Assembly (NCBI GenBank): GCA_030710605.1
Contig: CP092875.1
Location: 62,338,394-62,402,393, forward strand
Direction: 5' to 3'
Source: Cordylochernes scorpioides
Lineage: Eukaryota > Arthropoda > Arachnida > Pseudoscorpiones > Chernetidae
DNA: 64,000 nt
The notes under the pieces: generated by a model
What the model was told of the DNA's origin: nothing
Databases searched by the model: none
Seen by the model: only the letters and a program-made list of their open reading frames with translations
Translations under genes and position numbers: made by a program
Part shown: positions 33,085 to 45,146 of the stretch, piece after piece
Layout: every line of letters begins with the position of its first letter
Numbering within the stretch: position 1 is the first letter of the stretch

Positions 33085-36000
33085 TTACATCCTCAGTCTC
33101 AAGGCTCGAGAACGGGTGATAGGGCCTGAGATCTCTACGCGGGTCTGTGGTTGTTGTGTTCGTTCAGTGGGGATGTCTTCTTCCTGGAAGTTTGTCGAGT
33201 CATCTTCTGGGTCCTCTTCTAGGTGGTCCTCCTGGTCCTCTGGGTTTAAATATGGTTTCATCCTACAAATGTGAACTAAATCTTTTGTTTTACGACGACC
33301 TTGCTGGTTTCCGAATGTTTCAACTTCATAGGTCACATCAGATATTTTTCGGGTTACTTTGTATGGGCCGAAGTAACGTCTCATTAGTTTCTCCGAATAT
33401 CCCACTTTACGCACAGGGATAAAGATCCATACAAGATCTCCAGGCTGATAAATTATATTTCAGTGATGGGCGTCATAGCGTTGTTTATTGCTATCTTGAG
33501 ATCTCATGGAGTGGATACGTGCCAGTTTTCGTGCTTCTTCGGCTCTTGCCCCTAGAGTTTGGATGAAATCGTCGTCTTCTGGCAATAACTTGGGGAATAA
33601 CACGTCCAGTGGAGTCTCGGCTTCACGCCCGTGTAAAAGGAAAAATGGGGTGAACCCAGTTGACTCTTGTTTTGCTGTGTTGTATGCAAATGTAACGAAT
33701 GGAAGAATCCTGTCCCAATCTTTCTGGTTGACATCTACATACATGGACAGCATGTCTGCTATGGTCTTATTCAACCTCTCCGTGAGGCCGTTCGTCTGGG
33801 GGTGATAGGCGGTCGTCTTCCGATGGGTTATTCTGCACTGGTTGTTCAGATCACTTATCATTGAAGATGTGAAGTTCCTTCCTCTATCCGTGATTAATTC
33901 CCTCGGCGCGCCGTGCTTTAAGATGACATCTTCAATGAAGAATTTGGCAACTTCCATGGATTCACTTGTGGGTAGGGCTTTAGTTATCGCATATTTCGTT
34001 AGGTAGTCCGTACATACAATAATCCAACGCTTGCCACCTTCTGATGTTGGAAATCTCCCCAGGAGATCCATTCCTACCTTTTCAAAAGCAACTTCAGGAA
34101 CAGGTATTGGCTGTAAGTGCCCTGAGGGGAGTTGGGGCTGATGTTTACGCCTCTGACAATCTGAACAGTGTGCCACATACTTTCTAACCGTTCTATACAT
34201 TCCGGGCCAGTAATACTTTTTTCTTATTCGGTCATAAGTTTTAGTAAATCCGAGGTGACCAGCAGTGGGTGAATCATGGAAATTTTTCAGTAATTCCTGC
34301 CTTAAATGGCCTGGAACCACCGAAAGCCATGGTTTCCCCATTGGATCATAATTTTTTCTGTAGAGCGTGTTATCGATTTTTACAAAGGTATTATTAGGAG
34401 TACTTTGTAATTGGTCAGCAATTTTTCTAAGAGCTTGATCATTCATTTGCTCTTCGCTAAAGTTCTGCAAAGTCACTATGCTTGGAATATCTTCCTCCAT
34501 ATCTTCACTGTATTCTAATGGACTTCTTGATAAGCAGTCTGCGTCCTGATGTTTCCTTCCGCTCTTATACACGACAGTGACGTCAAACTCTTGCAGCCGA
34601 AGTGCCCATCTTGCTAACCTCCCACATGGGTCTTTGAGGTTGGTCAGCCAGCACAAAGAGTGGTGGTCTGTAACAATAGTGAACGGCTGTCCAAAGACAT
34701 ATGGTCGGAATTTATTGATAGCCCAAATGATGGCAAGGCATTCCCTTTCTGTGGTTGAATAATTTTTTTCTGCCTTATTTAAGGTTCTGGATGCATAAGC
34801 AATGGCTCTTTCCTTTCCCTTTTGTATCTGCACTAATACTGCTCCTATTCCGTAGTTGCTTGCGTCAGTGTGTATTTCGGTTGGGGATGAGTAATCAAAA
34901 TGTCCAAGAGCGGGTTCGGAAATTAACGCTGACTTAAGAGCTTCAAATGCATTTTGCTCTTCCTGGTTCCAATTAAATGCTGAGTCTTTCTTCAAAAGGT
35001 CATTCAAGGGTTGGGCTACGTGGGCATAATTGGATATGAAGCGGCGGTAGTAGGATGAAAGGCCAAGAAAACTTCTAACTTCCTTCAATGACCTTGGCGT
35101 AGCGAAGTCGCGGACTGCTCGAATCTTTTCTTGGTCGGGACGAATTCCATTTTCACTCACCTCATGTCCAAGAACCGTGATAGTTTTTGCACCAAACTTG
35201 CATTTCTTGGAATTGAGACATAATCCGGCTTTCTTAAGGCAATTTAATACAAGTTGAAGGCGTCTTAGATGTTCTTCAAAGCCATCTGAAAAAACGATGA
35301 TGTCATCGAGGTAACACAAGCAAATAGTCCACTTAAGACCCTTCAGAAGATTATCGATCATTCGTTCGAAGGTAGCTGGAGCATTACATAACCCAAATGG
35401 CATTACTTTGAACTCGTACAGTCCATCTGGAGTTATAAATGCTGTCTTCTCACGGTCCGATTCTTCTACGTCGATTTGCCAGTACCCTGATTGGAGGTCC
35501 ATGGAAGAATAAAATCTAGCTCCCCGTAAGCAGTCTAAAGTGTCGTCGATCCTTGGGAGAGGGTAGACATCCTTTTTTGTTATTTTGTTAAGGCGGCGGT
35601 AATCGACGCAGAATCTCCAGCTTCCATCCTTTTTTCTTATCAATACTACAGGTGAGGCCCACGGACTTTCAGATGGCTGAATGATGTCAAGTTTTTCCAT
35701 CTTGTTTACCTCATCCTGAATAATTTGGCGTTCTCTTGGTGCAACTCGGTAAGGTCTTTGTTTGGTCGGTAGGTGGTCTCCAGTGTTAATTCGGTGTTTA
35801 ACATTGACGTCCTTGAATTGTTTTCTTTTATTAAATTCGAAAATATCTGTATAGTTTTTTAACAAATTTCTTAATTTTTCTTTTTGAGATTCATCAAGCG
35901 AATCATCTATAAAAAATTCCGAGGTTTTTGGGTCTTCAGAATGTTCCGCCTCTGTTTCAACTTGGTTACAATCGGCTAGAGTACATAATTGACTATCTTC

Positions 36001-36689
36001 GATGACAGCACTATCGGCTACATGCATCCCCTGTGGGATTAGTTTCGGATATGGACTCCAATTCACCACCCAAAGTTTACCTCGGTTATTGGTAAGTGAA
36101 ATGACAGAGGAGGGAGCCGTTAGTTCTCTTTCCAGCAATAGCTCTTTTCGACATTCTGCCACCACAATTGCGTCATTAGGAATGTCACGACTTGCTACTT
36201 CTATTAACTGAATAGAGGCGGGTTCGATTCTATATTCCAATTCCGAGTAGAGAGGTGAGCTGTTCTTAGGGGTATCCTCAAAAAGACATTTTTCTAAGAA
36301 GAGTGTGTCGTCAGCTGAATCAATTATCGCCCTAGATAACTTCAAAAGTCCCAACCAAGAATAACTTCGTGACTACAGTCTTCCATAACGACAAATTCAA
36401 AGCTTTCCTGTAGTCCATTCAAGTCCAGTTTCAGTGTGCAGCGTCCTTTTGGTCTTACAATTTTACCGTTGGCTACTCGTAATGTGACGTCAGTTTCGGC
36501 AAACATTATTTTTTTTAGTTTGAGTCTGAACCTCTCAGAAATGACAGAATATGAGGCTCCTGAGTCGACGAGGGCACGCGTCATTTTTCCTTCTATTTTA
36601 ATGTCTATGTAATTTTCTTTTAATTCTAATGTAGTCGATAAGGGAGGATTTATAAATTTTGCGGCCCTTACCTCCAAAATAGGACGCAT
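33085..36689 (-). pseudogene. gypsy-2 protease-RT-RNase H-integrase, two lesions
   Basis: Protease (ALVDSGASYSV, near 36560) starts at ATG 36689, in the gag frame three bases past the gag stop. RT has PLPRIDD, CLCYLDDIIVFS (YLDD at 35302-35313) and MPFGLCNAPATFE. RNase H has HTDASNYGIGAVL, TERECLAI and TDHHSL. Integrase has a zinc finger (C..C near 34160), CTDYLTKY, TDRGRNF and HPQTNGLTERLNK, then GPYKV in the 33085-33414 part. Lesions: a one-base frame change in a TTTT run near 36344, and TGA at 33460-33462 shortly after the integrase core. Both could be single sequencing errors. Family role: cDNA synthesis and integration. Confidence 0.95.
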
Positions 36690-36692
36690 CTT

Positions 36693-37871
36693 CTAGTTTT
36701 CCTGACGGGAACGGCGAGGCGACTGGCTGGCTCTTCTATCAGGAGACGAATATTGTCCTTTTCGGCCAGTGTGAGGAGAGGGGCTTCGGTAGCGGCGTCT
36801 ATTTTCTCTTGGCAGGTCGTCGTTGGGCTCTTGGCTGCTCCGAGAATTATAGAATGTTCTAGGCTCTAGCCTATCTCTCTGTTTGTAATTCCAAGTTTGT
36901 TCTCCTTCATATTCTCTCCTCCTGTCACGGCAGTAGCGCACGACGTGGCCAGGGCGTCCGCAGTGGAAACAGATTGGCTTACCTTCCGTGGTTCGCCATT
37001 CGTTGGTATCGCGTCTTCCGTTTAATTGTTTTGGCTGCTGCGGTCTAGGTTGGAAATTTCTGGGTTGGAACTCGTACCTAGGGCTTGGTAATGGCCTTGG
37101 CGCTCTATTTTGAGGGACACTTCTAGAAATTGGCGCAATTGTTTTTTCAATTTCTTGCTGCACCATATGTTCAATTTCAGAATTTTCTGGTTCTTCTCTA
37201 GGAGAGGCTAATGCTCGCTGTACCTCCTCGCGAACTATTTGCCTAATCATAGATGACAGATCTGCCCTGTCATCATGATCACTGAGAGACGCCACATTTG
37301 GTAGTCGCTCGTACCTGGTTGGGGTCACTCGCTTACAATGTAGCGCTTCAATGCGGCGACACTCGGTGACGAATTGTTGAGTGGTATGTGCATCTCTTGG
37401 GAGAAGTGCCTGGTAGAGCTCCTCTGCTATCCCTTTCATCAAATGGGATATTTTATCTTGCTCATTCATATGAGGGTCTACCTCTTTGCAGAGGCGCAGG
37501 ACGTCTTGAATATAAAATTCGGTGCTTTCACCTTTTAATTGTGCGCGAGTTTTTAAGGTTTTCTCTGCTCGTAACCTCAAGTTTTCGTTTTTTCCGAAAA
37601 CTGATTTTAACTGGGACATGAACTCCGTCCATGTCAGGATGCTCTCCTCATTGTTCTCAAACCATTTGAGAGCAGTGCCGGTCAAATAAAAGTAAACGTT
37701 GGCGAGACAAAGTGTTTCATCCCATTGGTTATGCTTCGCCACACGTTCATACTTTTTCAACCAGTTATGGGGATCTTCAGAACCCTCACCAGAGAACATT
37801 GAGGGGTTTCTAGGTAGATGTTGTATAAAAAATGAACCTACCTGATTTGTTGCTTCTTTCTTGATGGTCAT
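36693..37871 (-). CDS. gypsy-2 Gag
   Basis: The frame is open from 37964, but that start lies inside the LTR; the first ATG in the internal region is at 37871 (MTIKKEAT), which I prefer. It has a capsid-like region (GSEDPHNWLKKYE, LTGTALKWF, STEFYIQDVLRLC), an Arg-rich stretch, a CCHC knuckle CFHCGRPGHVVRYC at about 36930-36971 and a basic RS-rich tail. It ends at TAG 36693-36695, with the protease ATG in the same frame right after, so Pol could arise by stop readthrough or reinitiation. The ORF is intact. It would form the particle and bind RNA. Confidence 0.92.
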   Translation of the reverse strand: MTIKKEATNQVGSFFIQHLPRNPSMFSGEGSEDPHNWLKKYERVAKHNQWDETLCLANVYFYLTGTALKWFENNEESILTWTEFMSQLKSVFGKNENLRLRAEKTLKTRAQLKGESTEFYIQDVLRLCKEVDPHMNEQDKISHLMKGIAEELYQALLPRDAHTTQQFVTECRRIEALHCKRVTPTRYERLPNVASLSDHDDRADLSSMIRQIVREEVQRALASPREEPENSEIEHMVQQEIEKTIAPISRSVPQNRAPRPLPSPRYEFQPRNFQPRPQQPKQLNGRRDTNEWRTTEGKPICFHCGRPGHVVRYCRDRRREYEGEQTWNYKQRDRLEPRTFYNSRSSQEPNDDLPRENRRRYRSPSPHTGRKGQYSSPDRRASQSPRRSRQEN

Positions 37872-37947
37872 GGTTGTTTCTTCTTGCTCAACCGAATCAA
37901 TTTTACGTTTTTTTATGAATGGGTATCGATCCAGCTTCTTCACCAGT

Positions 37948-38188
37948 TGTAGCGTAGAAATCAAGCCTTGAAATATCCTAAGATGTAAAAGTATTTATTG
38001 ATGACGTCACGGCGACAAGTCGGCAATTATTAACAAGTCAGCAAAACTATTTACAGCTAGAGAATCTTGAGCAAGCAAGCAAAGAGATATTTTGATAATT
38101 ATTTTACATAAAAGATTAATATATATTTATATAATCTGCTGAATAGTTTCATTGAATAATTTAATTAATAAATTATTTTTTCGTCACA
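37948..38188 (-). mobile_element. 5' LTR of gypsy-2
   Basis: Plus-strand ends TGTAGCG and TCGTCACA. The bases just inside (ACTGGTGAAGAAGCTGG on the element strand) are the primer-binding region; I could not assign a tRNA. Confidence 0.97.
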
Positions 38189-38215
38189 ATATAATACAGT
38201 CTAATACATAAAATA

Positions 38216-38395
38216 TTCGGTGAAGGAGTGGTTAAAACCCTCGAATCACGACAACCATGAACCGTGATCAAATCTCGCGTTGGATCCTTTTTTTAATATG
38301 TGAATAACCTTCACATTGTATGTTTTAAATATCATAAGCTAGGTTGCTCTTTTTAAACGCCACATAGTAAAGTTATTTTGGAACCAGAACCAGTC
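38216..38395 (+). repeat. tRNA-derived SINE, copy 1
   Basis: A tRNA-like head (GGTGAAGGAGTGGTTAAAACC, then ACCGTGATCAAATCTCG) and body (ATGTGAATAACCTTCACA, AAGCTAGGTTGCTC, AGTAAAGTTATTTTGGAACC). The same family as 42001 and 57449-58013. The B box here is worn. Confidence 0.65.
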
Positions 38396-39890
38396 TAATA
38401 CGAAAACACTGATTGTATAAAGCGAATTTAAGAATAAACTGGCGAAACCGTTGGGAGGATTTACCATTGACGAGCCTTGCTCTCCCTTTTTGAATTATTA
38501 TTCATTGCCATATAAGAATTGAAAAATAAGCTATTAAATATCTATTCAAAAATTAATTTTAAACCTATTTATAATTTTTATCATTACAGAATAATTTTAT
38601 GATAATTGTTACAATAATAATGCCCCCCTAACAATCATTATTGCTGAGTCGACAAGCTTTCGGGAGATTCCTTTATGAAGTAAAACGATTTACACGATTA
38701 TTAAACGAGAGATTGCCCGTTAAATAGCTTAGAAATATCTACCTAATAATTGAAATCAATACGCCAATGGTTTTCTATGTTATGTTTGAATATTTATTTT
38801 ATCCGCGTGTAATTTGTTCGAAAACCTTGTTACAATGTTGAACATTAGAGTGATAGTGGTCCAGTAAGTAATATTGAATAGCTATTTCTGAATATAGTAA
38901 GTTAGTGGCAACAAAACATACCGTTATCTCTCAGAAGAGAGAGAGAGAAAAACAAACCTCCATATATGGAAATTTCTGGAAGGCATACTGCATTCTTTAG
39001 CAAACGACAAAGCGACGACATCCCGAGGCAAGTCTCACTTATCTAGCTAGGTTTATCTGGCAACAACGGAAATCTTGGCAGCGTCGTCTGCTCAGAATAT
39101 CAATGTCCCGGATGCCCTACGACAGCCCACAATCGGCTGCTTTCCTAACTAATCTTAATGAAATTGTGTCGTTTGGCATGAAATAGCTCTCCCATTCGGG
39201 TAAAACCGCTACGATTTGTTCGTTTATTTTATTTATCGTTTATTTTTGGCACGTAACGGAGAATTCCAAGACCGGTCGTTCCTTCATTTTTAATTCATTG
39301 CCGTAATTATCTATTTAATTTGTCATATATATACTTTCCCTCAAACTAAGTTGAAATGCAAATGTATATATATTTTAAGAGAATTTACAATTTTTATATA
39401 AATTCTGTGTAAAAAAAAAAAAAAAAAAAAAAAAGATATAGAAAATTTGTAATAACGAAAATTTCTTTAGTAAAGGACTAAATGATAAAAGACCTAACTT
39501 ATGTGCAAATATTGGAGGCATTTCAAACTAATTACGTCACCATAGTAAATATATGCTATTTGAATATTTCTTTAAAAAGAATACTTAAATAACTAAAATA
39601 AATGAGAGAAAATGAGGATAATTCGGAATTTATTTGGAAGACGAAAAAATAGCCTCAGTTACATATTTACTTCACTTACAGCATAATCACCTCAAATGGA
39701 AAATAGCATGCAAAAGCTAAACAAGCCTAAGTTAGAATAATCTTCAATAAAAAACATTTTACCACATTAAAAAGAATGTCGCTTAAAACCTAAAATACTT
39801 TTTCATAAACTTCATTTCGTGTGTATATATACCCCCCAAATATAATTCTTATCTCTTTATTTCTCTCTATATATAAAGTCATTATTATAT
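38396..39890. other. spacer; small 371-unit remnant and poly-A run
   Basis: Bases 38437-38495 are a diverged remnant of the 371-bp unit core (CTGGCGAAACCG, GACGAGCC). A run of 24 A lies at 39411-39434. Bases 38930-39310 are of higher GC without recognised content. No gene seen. Confidence 0.4.
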
Positions 39891-40262
39891 TGTCATAACC
39901 AAAATGTACATAGCTTGTAATTGTAAATAATACATCGGCAGCTTGGCGAATGTTATGTACCTAAGCCCCGATAGGTGGCGCGCGCTGTCAGCTTGGCAAG
40001 TGTTATGTACCTAAGCTCCGATAGATGGCGGGCGCGCTAGGTAGGAAGTTGGTAAACAATAGTCGCCATCTTGAGGGGTGTAGCCGATCGCCAGCCGTTT
40101 GGGTCTCTGACATTACTTCCTTAATTCACCATTATTTTTATCCATTTAACTTAGTCTACCTCTATTTCTTTTTTTCCTTCAAGCTAATTTACTATTTAAA
40201 GTCATCTAATAAATTATTATTTTATTCTACCCAATCGACTCGTCACCTTCATTACTGTTACA
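39891..40262 (+). mobile_element. solo LTR, 372 bp, ATAT duplication
   Basis: Starts TGTCATAACC, ends ACTGTTACA, flanked by ATAT (39887-39890 and 40263-40266). An internal segment of about 57 bp (CAGCTTGGC.A.TGTTATGTAC) is tandemly duplicated. AATAAA near 40210 may be a polyadenylation signal. The 81-codon ORF is incidental. Confidence 0.75.
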
Positions 40263-40375
40263 ATATATAGATTGAGAAATACGTGGTGTCGCTGGAGACC
40301 CGCTGTCGATTCTCCCCCAAACTCTGCAACGCTGGCAGTGGCACCATATTCATTGTACATAGTATCATGCATATA
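40263..40375. other. short spacer between solo LTRs
   Basis: No gene recognised. Confidence 0.35.
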
Positions 40376-41186
40376 TGTGATGATTTAAGACCATGGAATT
40401 GTTGTAAATAGTCTAGATATCTACTACCACATGTTCCACCCCATGACTGTATATAACTTCTTATGTACTGCACATAGAAAACCTCAACTAACATCAATCT
40501 GTACCGCGTAAGAATCTAATAAAGTATCGCAACTGTACAGATAGAAGGAATGGAGACTAACAGGAGAAAGTTAAGGTTAAAACTAATCAGGCTTAGGTGA
40601 GAGTTGAAGTAAGACCTAGGAAGTAGGCTTAAAGCGGGCCCAATTATAAATAACTTGTACAGTCAATACTTCCTGACAGGACCGGACGTGTCTGGTGACC
40701 GCAGAAGTTATAAAAGTCGAGAGACGCCCAATATTTCCGGAGCAGGACCGGACGTATCTGATAACCGCGGAAGTCCGAAGAGTCGAACTAACACCCAATA
40801 CTTCCTGACAAGATCGGCGGTATCTTCCACCAAAGAAAGCCGCAGAACCAATTAGAAAGTATCCCCTAAATAGGTCAACCAATAGAGAAACGGGCACGTT
40901 CCACCCCTCGACCAATAGGAAAGAAGCTAAGTCTTGGTGTTAAATCGAGAAGCAAGAATTGGCAGTCTACGCTTGGCTCTCAACAAGGTAACACTTGCTC
41001 TAAAGATCTCCCTCTCTCCTCATCCCATTCCTTCTTGACGTCAGACGCTTCTTAGTGGAATCTCTGTTTGTTTATTTCACCTTTGGCCCAGCTGTGTCGC
41101 CTTCCACCACGACTGCACGGTAGAGTTGACATCGAGGGTCGTCTAGCATCAGGTAACACTGGTCCCAGAGGTCCCAAGATATCACA
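40376..41186 (+). mobile_element. solo LTR, 811 bp, TATA duplication
   Basis: Inverted termini TGTGAT/ATCACA are flanked by TATA (40372-40375 and 41187-41190). Contains AATAAAG near 40518, a degenerate tandem repeat around ACTTCCTGAC and GGACCGGACG (40660-40820), and CCAAT boxes near 40878 and 40911. No internal coding region. Confidence 0.6.
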
Positions 41187-42000
41187 TATATATATGTCGT
41201 AATGTAGTTTTATCCTGTTGAATGACTGTAGTGTAGCATGTTGGCTAGAAGCAGTCGTGGTGGTTAAATGATGGGTGGTGAGGACACACACGAGTCATGA
41301 TCCAGAAGGCAAAAACTCCCGAGGCAATAGATCGGGTAAGAAATGAACTAAAAAGGGAAAAATAAAATATTTTACCTTCTGCCATTAAGCAATTAGATTT
41401 ATATAAGTGAAAATAAAAGCGGCAAGAGACGATCATATTGAGAAAAGAGATAAATATTTAGTAAACACTTATAAAAATCACTGATCAATTACAACATGAT
41501 AAATCACATTAGGCTTGAAATTCATGAAGATCGTCCCCCGCTGCTTTTACATATTTGTGCATATTTTAATCCACTGGTTGTTGTTCTGTTATTTAAAATA
41601 TAACCTAACTTTTCCAAAAAAATTGAACTGTCATCGCGAATAAGCATGTAGAAATTATATACTGACATGGTCAAATTCATTTGAAGACGCTTTAAGTGAT
41701 TCAAATAAAAATAAAGGTATAAGATATTAAATCTAAATTTTAAATATTTAGAGAATATATGAAGATTTAGGTGAAATATACAAGTAATATTTTGATATTT
41801 GATTCGATATATTTTATTATCTTGATAATAGTTTTCAAATTAATCTCGCGCATCCTTTAGTTTTGTCTTCATCAAGTTAAAACACATAAAGCGTATAGGA
41901 CTGGCTGTCATTCTAGGCCGGTATGTTGAACAAGCCATTCTTCTATATTTTATAAATATTATTAGTGTTTCGGAATAAAATAAATTTCCGTAAAACACAA
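41187..42000. other. AT-rich spacer
   Basis: No gene or known repeat recognised. Confidence 0.45.
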
Positions 42001-42177
42001 GACGGTGGACAAGTAGGTAACACCCTCGATTCCCGACAGTCATGAACCGGGATTGAATCCTGCGTTAAAATTTTGTTCAATATGTGAATAACCTTCACAT
42101 ATTATTCACTGTTTCAATTATCATAAACTAGGTTGCTCTTGTTGAGCGATACCTAATAAAGTGATTTTGAACCGGTA
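42001..42177 (+). repeat. tRNA-derived SINE, copy 2
   Basis: Head GACGGTGGACAAGTAGGTAA, B-box-like GGGATTGAATCC, body with CCTTCACA, AACTAGGTTGCTC and CCTAATAAAGTGATTTT. Confidence 0.7.
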
Positions 42178-42449
42178 AATTTTCGTGTCAGTTACTAATA
42201 CATCATAGTATAAATATTATGAGGTTTGTCTTTACTCATTTTCTACATCAAACAATACTTTTTATGATAAAAAATAGAAAATATACCTAAAAATATAATA
42301 GTGAGGAGAAAAGCAAATCTGCTGAAGAAGCGAAATGGAGAAAGACGAGAACAAATGAAACTGGAGAAGATAGAGTTTCAAAATTGTCACACAAAATAAT
42401 ATATCGAGTAAAATATTTTTTTTATCAAAACCAGATATAATCGTTAAAA

Positions 42450-43570
42450 TATAAAAAATTAAAAGCATGAGCAAAGAAATAGATTTTACTCTAGAAAAGA
42501 AAACTAATAATACCTTACGGTCCTTAGATATTTTAAAAACTAAAAAAAAAAACAGCAAGTTTATTATAAACCCACATTTCAACCTTACATTCAATACTCC
42601 TCATATTGCCCAATAAACCATAAATTAAATACGTACTATCAAAACATTGACAAAAATAATATATGCACACAACAAAAGATAATGCAAAACCGTTTCATAA
42701 CAGAATACCCAAAAATCTTCATACTAAGACATTTTTATAACCCATCCACAATTAATATTAGCCAAATATATAGATCAACATGTGTTATACCATATTCTCC
42801 TAATAATATAAAATATCAAGAGAACTAAGAAAATACGGAGTTAGAACATTTTACGAAAATACCCCGAATATTGGATCAATAGTAAGAAACCCCAAAATAA
42901 AATATAAAAAAAAACCTAAACTCATCAATTTACAATAGACAAGCTGTATACTCCATAAAATGTAACCATTGTAACAGTATATACATCGTAAAGATAGAGG
43001 CTGCCTGGCCGAGATTCATATTTCTTCAAATAAAAGACACTTCGGCCAGTAAATCTTTTTATTACCTCAAAACAAAATATATCATCTATATATCTATTCC
43101 ATTTTTGAATTTCGTTTGGAAATATACAGAGGATCTGCTTGTGCCTCATGACAATTTCTGATAGTGGGGATGATAGTGGGCTTCCTATAGGGGGTTTGTC
43201 TGTAACCTTCATTGTTGAACGAAAATATAATAAATCTCAAACATTATTAACTTATCATCTGAAAATATAAAGTGTCTTTTATTTGAAGAAGTATATACAT
43301 CGGTGGAACAGGCAGACTGGTAAAGGACAGAATGGACGAACACGATATATGTATCAGAAACAAGGACAAAAAATCCCTAGTATTTCAACCTATAGAAAAC
43401 ACAAGCCACTCTTTCCATTTAGAAGAACCAAAAACTCATTACACAAACATAAATGATTAATCCTGGAAGCCATGTTTTGAAAAAACACAATAGTATCAAT
43501 AAACATATTGACATCTCAGAAATCTATAGTACATTTGTATATGACCAAAATAACCCTGTATTGACAATAT
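42450..43570 (+). pseudogene. Penelope-like element, RT end plus GIY-YIG domain, decayed, with nested insert
   Basis: Read across several frameshifts, 42450-42985 gives PLE segments after the RT active site (FTLEKKTNNTLRSLDIL, NPHFNLTF, CPINHKLNT, YGVRTFYENTPNIGS, YSIKCNHCNSIYI). The GIY-YIG part resumes at 43291 (YIGGTGRLVKDRMDEHD, ENTSHSFHLEEPK, INKHIDISEIYSTFVYDQ). The gap is a 302-bp insert with a 12-bp duplication. Stops and shifts are many, so this is old. It is a different lineage from the PLE at 29529. Confidence 0.8.
42989..43290 (-). mobile_element. nested PLE RT fragment with 12-bp target duplication
   Basis: GTATATACATCG occurs at 42977-42988 and 43291-43302. On the minus strand the insert encodes a PLE RT piece, GSPLSSPLSEIVM followed by WNRYIDDIFCF, the YIDD active-site box. 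Its two ends carry inverted copies of CTTCAAATAAAAGACACT. Confidence 0.8.
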
Positions 43571-43776
43571 TCTGTTAAATCTGTATGAAGGAATAAAAAC
43601 TAAATTCCTATTATATCACTCCATACACAAATACTATGCTAAATAGTTTTCTTAGCACTTCTGAAATATATAAATAATATATAAGATATAAATAATTGTT
43701 TTAAAAAAAGTTTTATTCCTAATCATTTTGGAAGTATTTAATAAAAAATAAGAAAATCATTCTCATAGCCAGTAAT

Positions 43777-44305
43777 TTATTGTAATTCTTTAAAATGCTG
43801 GATGAAGAGATAGCTTAGCTTGGCAAATAGGGATTTACGAGGAGCGAAAGCCTTTTGCATGTCTCTGACAAGACGATGGTACAGAGGCTCGTGAACCCTC
43901 TTGTATCTTGTCAGTTCCATTAACACCTTGGAACAACCCCAAACAAATTTGATGGAATGGACTGATTTTCTATCAGATTCATCCTTGTTGGCTAAAGCCT
44001 CTTTATTGCTGTCGCGAACGGTTTCCCAAAAATATTGAATTACTTTGTAAAAAGAAAAAAACTTGATTTTGGGTAATGGTACGGTACTTGTAGAGGAATG
44101 ATGTCGCTTTGTCGACATCTTTTAGATGACACACGACATCGACAAACTTCAGAGCAACTTTCTCATATTCTTCATTCCAAACAATTAACTTCTTGGATTC
44201 GAAAGGTTTGGTTAATATTTGACAAGCGTGATCGTACTTTTTCACATTGATAAGTTCTTGGGCTTGCGAGATAATGGCTTTGGAATTCAAATTCATGTTA
44301 TTCAT
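43777..44305 (-). pseudogene. eIF3a N-terminus-like fragment, frameshifted, unit 1
   Basis: Two overlapping minus-strand frames (44305-44003, then 44118-43777) join if one base is skipped within the T-rich run near 44055. Together they resemble the N-terminus of translation initiation factor eIF3a: helical repeats with A..AQELI.VKK..HA, FVDVVCHLK, LYKYRTI.Q, then KFVWG.SKVL and LYHRLVRD, in the same order as in eIF3a as I recall it. The fragment stops after about 190 codons, far short of a full eIF3a, and lacks the later PCI and spectrin-like parts. No introns seen, so a retrocopy is possible. The family call is an inference. Confidence 0.42.
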
Positions 44306-44617
44306 TTTTAAATATTTGTTTCAAATCAAATAATTCTCTCTTGAAATATATGTATAGATAACACCTGGAATAATTACTTGAAATAAATTTGAAACTCATT
44401 TTTAATTTTGTTAATCTGTTTCGAAAATATTAAAGAATATAATCACAAAGAATATATCACTCCATACACAAATACTATGCTAAATAGTTTTCTTAGCACT
44501 TCTGAAATATATAAATAATATATAAGATATAAATAATTGTTTTAAAAAAAGTTTTATTCCTAATCATTTTGGAAGTATTTAATAAAAAATAAGAAAATCA
44601 TTCTCATAGCCAGTAAT

Positions 44618-45146
44618 TTATTGTAATTCTTTAAAATGCTGGATGAAGAGATAGCTTAGCTTGGCAAATAGGGATTTACGAGGAGCGAAAGCCTTTTGCA
44701 TGTCTCTGACAAGACGATGGTACAGAGGCTCGTGAACCCTCTTGTATCTTGTCAGTTCCATTAACACCTTGGAACAACCCCAAACAAATTTGATGGAATG
44801 GACTGATTTTCTATCAGATTCATCCTTGTTGGCTAAAGCCTCTTTATTGCTGTCGCGAACGGTTTCCCAAAAATATTGAATTACTTTGTAAAAAGAAAAA
44901 AACTTGATTTTGGGTAATGGTACGGTACTTGTAGAGGAATGATGTCGCTTTGTCGACATCTTTTAGATGACACACGACATCGACAAACTTCAGAGCAACT
45001 TTCTCATATTCTTCATTCCAAACAATTAACTTCTTGGATTCGAAAGGTTTGGTTAATATTTGACAAGCGTGATCGTACTTTTTCACATTGATAAGTTCTT
45101 GGGCTTGCGAGATAATGGCTTTGGAATTCAAATTCATGTTATTCAT
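44618..45146 (-). pseudogene. eIF3a N-terminus-like fragment, frameshifted, unit 2
   Basis: Identical copy of 43777-44305, including the same homopolymer frameshift (near 44896). The break therefore predates the duplication, or the whole duplication is artificial. Confidence 0.42.

Larger units (their letters stand above)
32793..38192 (-). mobile_element. Ty3/gypsy retrotransposon gypsy-2, near complete, ATAT duplication
   Basis: Two LTRs of 242 and 241 bp, nearly identical, enclose gag and pol. ATAT is duplicated at 32793-32796 and 38189-38192. The near identity of the LTRs indicates recent insertion. No env-like ORF. Confidence 0.97.

Noticed and set aside
36342..36354. Programmed -1 frameshift between gypsy-2 protease and RT
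   Set aside because: The site ACTTTTG is not a standard slippery heptamer; a lost T in the run is simpler.
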